A stretch of DNA of 5,800 nt, taken from positions 1 to 5,800 of the forward strand of contig DAIDJT010000167.1 of assembly GCA_027451265.1 (NCBI GenBank), read 5' to 3'. Under the pieces are notes generated by a model. The model saw nothing but the letters and a program-made list of their open reading frames with translations. It made no database searches and was not told the origin of the DNA. The position numbers and the translations under genes were made by a program. The stretch is from Bacteroidales bacterium (GTDB lineage: Bacteria; Bacteroidota; Bacteroidia; Bacteroidales; VadinHA17). Every line of letters begins with the position of its first letter. The first letter of the stretch is position 1. Below are positions 1 to 5,664 of the stretch, in pieces.

Positions 1-628
1 CCATTTTCTCAACGTCATTGCTCTTTCTGCCCTTGTAGATTCTGACGGCGTCATACCTGAGGTTGTTCTGGTACGGTGCCTTGAAGACTTCAACCACGGC
101 TTCGCCAATTGAAATATAGGTACGGTTCTTGCGTATCGTCTCGCGGTAGAAGCCGGTCATGTCATTGGCAACTGCAGGGTAATTCTCGTCAAAGTGTTTG
201 ATAACCTGTTGTATGATCTCTTCAGGTATGAGAGGTTTTACAATGACCTCCTTGATAGGTATCATTGCCGTCTCAAGTTCTATGACGTTACGCTGCCCGT
301 TGGTCTTCATTTCGTCAAGTGACAGCACCTTGTTCTTGTAACCGATGTAAGAAAATTCAAGTTTGCCTGTCTCATTGCCGGAAAGCTTCAGGGTGAATTC
401 CCCGTCAAGGTTAGTTACCGTCGAGACGTTGCTTCCCTGCACAGATATACCTGCGAAAACCAGGGGCTGGTTGGTCTCGGCATCAACTACTCTTCCGCGG
501 ATGGTTGTCACCTGTTGCGGCTTGTCCTTGCCTCCTTTTCCCGGGGCGGCTGAAACTGTCATGTCGCCGGCGGTCATAACAAGGAGCAGTGCCGATGCAA
601 TTGCTGTAAAGAGGATCTTTGTTTTCAT
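1..628 (-). CDS. Exported CarboxypepD_reg-like domain protein, N-terminal part (3' end outside window)
   Basis: The reading frame starts at ATG 628-626 and stays open to the left edge, giving 209 residues with no stop, so the C-terminus is missing. Residues 1-28 look like a Sec signal peptide: MKTK, a hydrophobic stretch at 5-20, then an SAA site near 26-28. Residues about 43-120 match the carboxypeptidase regulatory-like fold (CarboxypepD_reg-like), with 'IRGRVVDAETNQPL', 'TNLDGEFTLKL' and 'FSYIGYK' as its usual landmarks. After it comes 'PEEIIQQVIKHFDENYP' (135-151), then 'GFYRETIRKNRTYISIGEAV' (159-178) and 'VRIYKGRKSNDV' (195-206). I recognise this combination from Bacteroidota exported proteins of unknown function. 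The beta-sandwich occurs at the N-termini of TonB-dependent receptors and other envelope proteins, but no plug domain or barrel follows here, so this is probably not SusC-like. Location is inferred as periplasm or outer membrane. It is divergent from the radical SAM gene. Domain call is firm; role is unknown. Confidence 0.85.
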   Translation of the reverse strand, partial: MKTKILFTAIASALLLVMTAGDMTVSAAPGKGGKDKPQQVTTIRGRVVDAETNQPLVFAGISVQGSNVSTVTNLDGEFTLKLSGNETGKLEFSYIGYKNKVLSLDEMKTNGQRNVIELETAMIPIKEVIVKPLIPEEIIQQVIKHFDENYPAVANDMTGFYRETIRKNRTYISIGEAVVEVFKAPYQNNLRYDAVRIYKGRKSNDVEKM

Positions 629-636
629 GGTCTTTT

Positions 637-644
637 TATTTTTG
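637..644 (+). promoter_or_regulatory. Possible -7 box (TAnnTTTG) for the radical SAM gene
   Basis: TATTTTTG is an exact match to the Bacteroidota -7 consensus TAnnTTTG and points toward the radical SAM gene. The nearest TTTG upstream (618-621) leaves a 15-base spacer, shorter than the usual 19 or so, and it sits over the start codon of the divergent gene. The T-rich run may simply be the complement of that gene's A-rich leader. Weak candidate only. Confidence 0.22.
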
Positions 645-652
645 TTGTTTGT

Positions 653-687
653 AATCCGGATCATTGTTTCGTAATAATGACCGGATT
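653..687. repeat. Bulged inverted repeat in divergent intergenic region
   Basis: The left arm AATCCGGATCATT (653-665) and right arm AATGACCGGATT (676-687) are reverse complements except for one extra A at 660. They form a 12-bp stem around a 10-base loop (666-675). It lies between the divergent starts at 628 (minus) and 741 (plus). A further direct copy of TGACCGGA (678-685) occurs at 709-716, 31 bases on. It could be an operator read by a dimeric regulator, or a hairpin in the leader of the plus-strand transcript. There is no T-run beside it, so it does not look like a terminator. The repeat is seen directly; its function is inferred. Confidence 0.5.
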
Positions 688-740
688 GGTCCCCTCTTCC
701 CTATACATTGACCGGAAAAAATTGTTCATTTGCCTTTGTC

Positions 741-1706
741 ATGGCACTTTCAATCCTGAATGCAAGTTACTCTGTTTTCTCTTACGCCGCAAAGAGATAT
801 GCCGGCATTCACACCGATCCGCCTCTGCCTCCTGCAATAAGCGTGGAGCTGAGCAGTGTCTGCAACCTGCGCTGTCCGGAGTGTGTCACCGGCACCGGCC
901 TGACCAGGAGGAGCAACAGCTTTATGAGTTATGACCTCGTCAGGGAGATTGCTTCGCAGTTCAGGGACAGGGCCATGTCTGCATGGCTCAGCTTTCAGGG
1001 TGAGCCAATGCTGTACCCTGAGTTTTTCCGGGTGACTGAGCTCTTCAGGGGAATGAACCCGGTGATTTCAACCAACGGCCATTACCTTGACAGTGAGAAT
1101 TGCATCAGGCTTGCTGATTCTTCGCTGAAAAAAGTCATCATTTCGCTCGATGGCATTACCCCGGAGACATATAATATTTACAGAAGGGGAGGAGATCATC
1201 AGCTTGTCATGGAAGGCATCAGGAGGCTTGCCGCCACAATAAGGGAGAGGAAGTCAAAGCTTAAAATCGTTCTGCAGTTCCTGGTTCACAGGGGCAATGA
1301 ACACGAGGCTGTGGCTGTGGCTGCCTTTGCCCGTGAAGAGGGTGCACAGTTTAGGATCAAAAGCATGCAGGTGCTTGACCTTGCCCGGGCCGGAGAGTGG
1401 ATACCGTCAGACCCGGCAAGATCACGTTACATGAAGGGTGATGACGGTACCTGGCACAGTGCATGGTCTCCCGCCAAAGGATGCTTCAGGATGTGGACAT
1501 CGGCCGTCATTACAACAGACGGCGATGTGGTACCCTGCTGCTATGACAAAAATGGCCTCCATGTAATGGGTAATCTGATCGACCAGTCATTCCCTGAGAT
1601 CTGGCGGGGCGGGAGGTACGTATCATTCAGGGAAAAGGTGATGCTGCGCCGCAGTATGGTGGACATCTGCAGCAACTGCCCCGAAGGAAGAAGGCTCTTT
1701 TTTTAA
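741..1706 (+). CDS. Radical SAM/SPASM domain protein
   Basis: From ATG 741 this encodes 321 residues. The radical SAM motif CNLRCPEC (C41, C45, C48; CX3CX2C) would bind the [4Fe-4S] cluster that cleaves S-adenosylmethionine. 'FQGEP' (85-89) is the usual GGEP-type SAM-contact motif. 'STNGHYL' (110-116) and 'IISLDGITPETYNIYR' (133-148) are core barrel strands of the family. The C-terminal region has C248, the pair C266-C267, 'GNLIDQSFPEIWRG' (277-290) and CSNC (310-313). This is a SPASM-type auxiliary-cluster domain, which suggests an extra Fe-S cluster. Such enzymes modify peptides, proteins or small molecules; no precursor peptide or partner is visible here, so the substrate is unknown. The frame also allows a TTG start at 708 (332 residues). 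I prefer ATG 741 because the family motif then begins about 40 residues in, as in relatives. Neither start has a clear Shine-Dalgarno sequence. Confidence 0.88.
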   Translation: MALSILNASYSVFSYAAKRYAGIHTDPPLPPAISVELSSVCNLRCPECVTGTGLTRRSNSFMSYDLVREIASQFRDRAMSAWLSFQGEPMLYPEFFRVTELFRGMNPVISTNGHYLDSENCIRLADSSLKKVIISLDGITPETYNIYRRGGDHQLVMEGIRRLAATIRERKSKLKIVLQFLVHRGNEHEAVAVAAFAREEGAQFRIKSMQVLDLARAGEWIPSDPARSRYMKGDDGTWHSAWSPAKGCFRMWTSAVITTDGDVVPCCYDKNGLHVMGNLIDQSFPEIWRGGRYVSFREKVMLRRSMVDICSNCPEGRRLFF

Positions 1707-1725
1707 TTGCATCACATATTGCTCA

Positions 1726-1755
1726 TTGTCAGGTCGCATCCAATTACTAATTTTA
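1726..1755 (+). promoter_or_regulatory. Candidate Bacteroidota sigma-A promoter for the acylase gene
   Basis: TTG (1726-1728) is followed after exactly 19 bases by TAATTTTA (1748-1755), a 7 of 8 match to TAnnTTTG. This is the spacing known for the -33/-7 promoters of this phylum. Transcription would begin near 1760, leaving a leader of under 20 bases before ATG 1778. It implies the acylase can be expressed separately from the radical SAM gene. No hairpin terminator precedes it, so read-through from upstream remains possible. Confidence 0.45.
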
Positions 1756-1777
1756 AGCGAACCAAACCGGAAGCCTT

Positions 1778-4168
1778 ATGAAGATCCTGAAAATCTCCCT
1801 CGTAACCCTGGCCGTTTTACTGGCTGTAGTTCTGCTTGCAGGTGTAATCATTGTCCCCGCCCTGCGCAAGTCGGGCCTTCCCGAGCTTAACGGGGAGAAA
1901 AGCATAGCCGGCCTGACGGCCGAAGCCAGGGTCATCCGCGATGAGCGCGGCGTACCTCATATCTATGCATCCAATGAGCATGACCTTTACTTTTTGACTG
2001 GTTATGTCACCGCCCAGGAAAGACTGTGGCAGATGGACATGGTGAGGCACGCCACCCAGGGCCGCTTGTCAGAGCTGTTCAAGAGAGACATGTTCAACAC
2101 TGACTATTTTCTCAGGGCTCTTGGTATGTCAGAAAAGTCACGGGTGGTTCTTGAGAAGGAGGATCCCGCTATACTGGCAACACTTCAGGCCTATACTGAC
2201 GGTGTAAACGCCTGGATTGCCGGGTGCGGCAATAAACTCCCGCCTGAGTTTAAAGTGCTGGGGTACAAGCCGGAACAATGGACAATGATTGACATAACCA
2301 ATATAATAGGATTCATTGGATGGGACCTTGCATCGTCAAACCTATCCGACGAGATCAATAACTATAAGCTTGGCAGAAAGCTTGGTCCTGAAAAGGCCTC
2401 GGAGCTGGATGCCAACTGGAACCTCGTGGATGAGGTGGTCTTCCCAAAATTCAAGCTTGACAACAGGCTCATTGACAGTGCGATGGAGGCTATCGGGTCA
2501 ATGAAGAAGCTGGAGGAGCTGGGGATAGTCACCCTCTCGGGAAGCAACAACTGGGCTGTATCGGGAAGCCGGAGCGAGACTGGCAAGCCCATCCTTTCAA
2601 ACGACATGCACCTTGGGTTCAATGTTCCGGGTTTCTGGATGCAGGTACACCAGGTCATACCCGGAAAACTCAATGTAACGGGTGTTATTTTTCCCGGTGA
2701 GCCTTTCATTGTTGCAGGGCACAATGACCGGATAGCATGGGGGATGACCAACCTGAGCGTCGATGATATTGATCTGTTCGTGGAAACCGTTGATTCAACC
2801 GGCAACAATTACTTGTACAACGGCGAATGGCTGCCTTTCAGGGTGGCGGAGCAAGTGCTTAAGATGAACGACGATTCATCCCAGATGAGAACAATCAAAT
2901 ACACTCATCACGGACCGGTAATCTCCGGGATGCAGGGTATTGATGACGCCGTGCTGACGATGTGCTGGTCGGGTTTTGATTACAGTGATGAGATCAGGGC
3001 AGTTTACCTGCTCAACAGGGCAGGCAACTGGGATGAGTTCCGGGCCGCTCTGAGCAACTTCAGGTCAATAAGCCAGAACTTTGCCTATGCTGATGTTGAC
3101 GGCAACATAGGGCTCAACACAGGAGGGGGCATTCCTGTCAGAAAGGGAACGGGTCTTCTCCCACGCAGGGGCGACACGGGGGAGTATGAATGGAAAGACT
3201 ATGTGCCGTTTGAACTGCTTCCCTCATCCTATAACCCTGAAGAAGGGTTTGTCTCATCTGCCAACCAGAGGACGGTAGGTAAGGATTATCCCTTCTTTAT
3301 CAGCGGAGAGTTTTCAATGCCTTACCGTATCCTGCGGATAAGGGAGATGGCCGCAGAGAAGCAGGTGCTGGGGATAGATGATTTCAGACGAATGATCACT
3401 GACAATCACTCAGCCTATGCAAAGATGCTGACCCCTGTAATTCTGAAGGGAGCTGAGGCTCTTACCGCCCCGGGAAAAACCGAAAGCGCAGTGATAGAAG
3501 AGTTGAAGGGATGGGACTATGCCATGGACGCCTCGCTGGTGGCGCCCACTCTTTTTGAATTCATCAGGATGGAGATGGCCCGCCAGCTTCTTGGTGATGA
3601 GCTGGATGAGCTTTACGGGGCCCCGCTGGGCCGGCAGCATGATTTTTATATCTACACCCTCATGAAGGAGGGTCCGGATGAATGGGTTGACAATGTGGAT
3701 ACCCCTGAAAAAGAGACCATGGACATGATAATTGCCCGTAGCATCAGTGCGGCTGTGGATACGCTCACAGCCAGGTACGGTGAATTCGGAGAAAAATGGC
3801 AGTGGGGCAAAATTCACACCTTCACCCTCGAGCATCCCATGGGAGGGGTGAAGATCCTTGACAGGCTGCTGCAGCTCAATTCTAAAACCTATGGCGTGGG
3901 TGGCAGTTATCATACAGTGGAGCCATATGCCTACAAGGACAATTTCAGGACAAACCACGGCGCTTCGGAAAGGCATATTTTCAATACGGCTGACTGGGAC
4001 AGGTCACTTACGGTAATTCCAACCGGAACCTCAGGTATTCCGGGAAGTCCGTTCTACCTGTCGCAGACCGACACGTACGTTAATAACGGGTTTTACAGTG
4101 ATCCGTTCTCTGATGCAGCCGTGGAGGCTGCGAAGAAATACGAGATGATTTTCAAGCCTGCCAGGTAG
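1778..4168 (+). CDS. Penicillin acylase family Ntn hydrolase
   Basis: This 796-residue protein is full length for the family (about 750-850). Residues 7-27 form a hydrophobic signal peptide or membrane anchor, so it should act in the periplasm or at the membrane. 'RDERGVPHIYASNEHDLYF' (54-72) and 'GYVTAQERLWQMD' (75-87) are the standard start of the alpha chain. 'SGSNNWAVSGS' contains the expected autocleavage site between G255 and S256; S256 would become the N-terminal nucleophile of the beta chain. 'GHNDRIAWGMTN' (314-325), 'THHGPVIS' (376-383) and 'QNFAYADVDGNIG' (433-445) are further family landmarks. N496 (in 'SSANQ') and R517 are the likely oxyanion Asn and supporting Arg, by comparison with penicillin G acylase. 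The C-terminal 'SGIPGSPFY' is the usual closing motif. The family hydrolyses amide bonds in beta-lactams, acyl-homoserine lactones and related N-acyl compounds; the sequence does not show which. ATG 1778 is the natural start, right before the signal segment. Confidence 0.93.
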   Translation: MKILKISLVTLAVLLAVVLLAGVIIVPALRKSGLPELNGEKSIAGLTAEARVIRDERGVPHIYASNEHDLYFLTGYVTAQERLWQMDMVRHATQGRLSELFKRDMFNTDYFLRALGMSEKSRVVLEKEDPAILATLQAYTDGVNAWIAGCGNKLPPEFKVLGYKPEQWTMIDITNIIGFIGWDLASSNLSDEINNYKLGRKLGPEKASELDANWNLVDEVVFPKFKLDNRLIDSAMEAIGSMKKLEELGIVTLSGSNNWAVSGSRSETGKPILSNDMHLGFNVPGFWMQVHQVIPGKLNVTGVIFPGEPFIVAGHNDRIAWGMTNLSVDDIDLFVETVDSTGNNYLYNGEWLPFRVAEQVLKMNDDSSQMRTIKYTHHGPVISGMQGIDDAVLTMCWSGFDYSDEIRAVYLLNRAGNWDEFRAALSNFRSISQNFAYADVDGNIGLNTGGGIPVRKGTGLLPRRGDTGEYEWKDYVPFELLPSSYNPEEGFVSSANQRTVGKDYPFFISGEFSMPYRILRIREMAAEKQVLGIDDFRRMITDNHSAYAKMLTPVILKGAEALTAPGKTESAVIEELKGWDYAMDASLVAPTLFEFIRMEMARQLLGDELDELYGAPLGRQHDFYIYTLMKEGPDEWVDNVDTPEKETMDMIIARSISAAVDTLTARYGEFGEKWQWGKIHTFTLEHPMGGVKILDRLLQLNSKTYGVGGSYHTVEPYAYKDNFRTNHGASERHIFNTADWDRSLTVIPTGTSGIPGSPFYLSQTDTYVNNGFYSDPFSDAAVEAAKKYEMIFKPAR

Positions 4169-4190
4169 CCTGGAGGCTCAGGCATCTGAT

Positions 4191-4221
4191 AAAAAAAGGG
4201 GTCATGCGCCCCTTTTTTTTT
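4191..4221. terminator. Bidirectional Rho-independent terminator between convergent genes
   Basis: Seven A's and GGGG (4191-4201) pair with CCCC and T's (4209-4219) across a 7-base loop. The T-run continues to 4221 on the plus strand, and the A-run gives a T-run on the minus strand. The hairpin therefore ends both the acylase transcript (stop at 4168) and the pyrH-frr transcript (frr stop codon at 4220-4222, overlapping the T-run). Confidence 0.85.
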
Positions 4222-4783
4222 ATACTGTCATTATCTCTTTTTCCTTTACTTCCATGATCTTGTCGACCCTGGTGATATGTTTGTCTGTCATCTCCTGGAT
4301 GAGTCTGTCGCCGGTTTTCTCCTCGTCTTCGGGCAGTCCATCCTTCAGCAGCGTTTTAAGCTCATCGAGGAACCATTTGCGGCTGGTGCGGATGCTGATT
4401 TTTGCAGTCTCGCCCTCCTGCTTCACCTGCTTCACCAGCTGATGGCGCCGTTCTTCAGTAAGTGGCGGCACATTTATGCGGACGACTTCGCCGTTGTTAA
4501 TGGGGGTCATGCCGATATTGGCTGCAAGGATGGCCTTCTCGATCACACCGAGCATGTTTTTTTCCCATGGCTGAATGAGTATGCTCTTGGCGTCGGGGGT
4601 GTTTATGTTTGACACCTGGGCCAGTGGAGTCATGGTCCCGTAATAGTCGACGGTGATGCCGTCAAGCAGCAACGGGTTGGCCCTTCCGGCGCGAAGGTGG
4701 GAGAGTTCGTACTCAAGGTGCTTAATGGCCTTTTCCATCTTCTCTTCGGCTTCGTCTTTGATCAGTTCCAGTTCTTCAGTCAT
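4220..4783 (-). CDS. frr: Ribosome recycling factor
   Basis: This 187-residue protein has the normal length for RRF (about 185). With EF-G it splits the post-termination 70S ribosome in the cytoplasm so subunits can be reused. Landmarks are 'HLRAGRANPLLLDGI' (29-43), 'VDYYGTMTPLAQVSNINTPD' (45-64), 'IQPWEKN' (70-76), 'AILAANIGMTPINNGEVVRI' (84-103), 'VPPLTEERR' (105-113) and the ending 'KEIMTV', which is typical of Bacteroidota. R132, at the site of a residue known to matter in E. coli RRF, is kept. The usual RNxRRD-like segment around 132-137 reads RTSRKW instead, an unusual variation. The gene lies 43 bases downstream of pyrH on the same strand, the widespread pyrH-frr order, so it is probably co-transcribed. 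It ends inside the shared terminator hairpin. Confidence 0.97.
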   Translation of the reverse strand: MTEELELIKDEAEEKMEKAIKHLEYELSHLRAGRANPLLLDGITVDYYGTMTPLAQVSNINTPDAKSILIQPWEKNMLGVIEKAILAANIGMTPINNGEVVRINVPPLTEERRHQLVKQVKQEGETAKISIRTSRKWFLDELKTLLKDGLPEDEEKTGDRLIQEMTDKHITRVDKIMEVKEKEIMTV

Positions 4784-4808
4784 ATGGTTGTATTTATTCC
4801 GGTGGAAA

Positions 4809-4816
4809 CAAAAGTA
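4809..4816 (-). promoter_or_regulatory. Possible internal -7 box upstream of frr
   Basis: On the minus strand TACTTTTG is an exact TAnnTTTG match within the 43-base pyrH-frr gap, about 25 bases before the frr ATG. No TTG lies at the expected -33 distance, which would fall inside the end of pyrH. It could give frr some expression independent of pyrH, but chance in a T-rich spacer is a serious alternative. Confidence 0.28.
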
Positions 4817-4826
4817 AACAAAATAT

Positions 4827-5534
4827 TCAGAGAGTTATAATGGTCCCGCACCTGTCACCTTCAGCAACAGCCCGGAGATTGCCCTCCCTGTTCATGTCAA
4901 AGACTATAAGCGGCATGCCGTTCTCGCTGCACATGGCGAAAGCTGTCTGGTCCATCACCCTGAGTTTTTTCTCAATGGCTTCGCCGAAGGTGAGTGCTTC
5001 ATATTTAACGGCTGATCTGTCTTTTTCCGGGTCAGCGGTATATACGCCGTCAACCCTGGTTCCCTTGAGAAGCACGTCACAGCCAAGTTCCACTGCGCGA
5101 AGTGCTGCTGCGGTGTCAGTAGTAAAGAAGGGGTTTCCGGTTCCGCCTGCCAGGATGGCCACGCATCCGCAATCAAGTGCTGCAGACGCCCTGTCCCTGC
5201 TGTAGAGCTCGCCGACGGGTTCCATACGGATTGAGGTGAAGACTTTTGCAGTGCATCCGGCCCGTGACAGGAAGCTTTCCAGTGCGAGGCTGTTGATCAC
5301 CGTGGCGAGCATGCCCATCTGGTCTCCCTTGACGCGGTCATAGCCTTCACCGGTGCTGTCCAGTCCGCGGAAGATATTGCCACCGCCGATTACTATAGCA
5401 ATCTGGCATCCTGCATCAACAACATCCTTTATCTGGTTTGCGTAGCTGGTCAGTACGGCAGCATCAAGGCCTGTGCCGTCAGGGCCGCCTGCTGATTCAC
5501 CGCTGAGTTTCAGAAGTATTCTTTTGTACTTCAT
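4827..5534 (-). CDS. pyrH: Uridylate kinase (UMP kinase)
   Basis: This 235-residue protein matches bacterial UMP kinase in length. It phosphorylates UMP to UDP with ATP in the cytoplasm, in pyrimidine nucleotide synthesis, and belongs to the amino-acid kinase fold, not the eukaryotic UMP/CMP kinase fold. Visible motifs are 'YKRILLKLSGES' (3-14, phosphate-binding), 'VIGGGNIFRG' (48-57), 'DQMGMLATVINSLAL' (71-85, UMP-binding side), 'AGGTGNPFFTTDTAA' (129-143), 'LLKGTRVDGVYTADPEKD' (155-172, ATP side) and 'VMDQTAFAMCSENGMPLIVF' (193-212). The start at ATG 5534-5532 places the phosphate-binding loop at the usual distance from the N-terminus and has an AAGGA 8 bases upstream. The segment just after SGES (15-23) departs from the more usual hydrophobic LMG-type sequence. 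It is the first gene of a probable pyrH-frr operon. Confidence 0.97.
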   Translation of the reverse strand: MKYKRILLKLSGESAGGPDGTGLDAAVLTSYANQIKDVVDAGCQIAIVIGGGNIFRGLDSTGEGYDRVKGDQMGMLATVINSLALESFLSRAGCTAKVFTSIRMEPVGELYSRDRASAALDCGCVAILAGGTGNPFFTTDTAAALRAVELGCDVLLKGTRVDGVYTADPEKDRSAVKYEALTFGEAIEKKLRVMDQTAFAMCSENGMPLIVFDMNREGNLRAVAEGDRCGTIITL

Positions 5535-5542
5535 TATTATAT

Positions 5543-5547
5543 TCCTT
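5543..5547 (-). promoter_or_regulatory. Ribosome binding site of pyrH
   Basis: On the minus strand AAGGA sits 8 bases before the pyrH ATG at 5534. It is the clearest Shine-Dalgarno-like match in a window where most starts lack one, and it supports the chosen start. Confidence 0.55.
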
Positions 5548-5560
5548 TTAATGATGGAAA

Positions 5561-5568
5561 CGAAATTA
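5561..5568 (-). promoter_or_regulatory. Possible -7 box of the pyrH-frr promoter
   Basis: On the minus strand TAATTTCG matches TAnnTTTG at 7 of 8 positions, about 26 bases before the pyrH start and downstream of the preceding gene's terminator, where a promoter is needed. No good TTG is present at the usual -33 distance, so support is partial. Confidence 0.35.
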
Positions 5569-5600
5569 GCAAAAAATGTGCCCGGAAGATAGCGGAAGCA

Positions 5601-5638
5601 CTAAAAACAAAGCGGCGCTCCATCGAGGATGCGCCGCT
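5601..5638 (-). terminator. Rho-independent terminator of the DUF2892 gene
   Basis: AGCGGCGC (5611-5618) and GCGCCGCT (5631-5638) form a perfect 8-bp GC-rich stem. A possible inner TCC/GGA pairing lies within the 12-base loop. On the minus strand the stem is followed by TTGTTTTTAG, a slightly interrupted T-run. It lies 27 bases after the stop of the DUF2892 gene and separates it from pyrH. Confidence 0.8.
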
Positions 5639-5664
5639 GCATACCCTTAATGCGGGAGATGCAT

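Noticed and set aside
363..674. Plus-strand frame of about 103 codons
   Set aside because: It lies antisense to the exported CarboxypepD_reg-like gene, which has a signal peptide and clear domain motifs.
708..740. N-terminal extension of the radical SAM protein using a TTG start at 708
   Set aside because: It adds 11 residues without family similarity, uses a rarer start codon and has no better ribosome binding site than ATG 741. It cannot be fully excluded.
677..934. Plus-strand frame of about 85 codons
   Set aside because: It overlaps the radical SAM gene in another frame, has no recognisable motif and runs through the Fe-S motif codons.
1692..1706. T-run at the end of the radical SAM gene as a terminator
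   Set aside because: No stem precedes it; the T's encode the final Phe codons.
2362..2808. Minus-strand frame of about 148 codons
   Set aside because: It is the antisense shadow of the acylase catalytic region and has no recognisable domain.
3410..3976. Minus-strand frame of about 188 codons
   Set aside because: It is long but fully antisense to the acylase C-terminal half, whose family motifs are intact; no domain or signal recognised.
4167..4178. AGCCT/AGGCT inverted repeat just after the acylase stop
   Set aside because: The loop is only two bases, too tight to fold, and there is no T-run; the real terminator is the next hairpin.
4277..4612. Plus-strand frame of about 111 codons
   Set aside because: It is antisense to frr, which is certain.
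4840..5205. Plus-strand frame of about 121 codons
   Set aside because: It is antisense to pyrH, which is certain.
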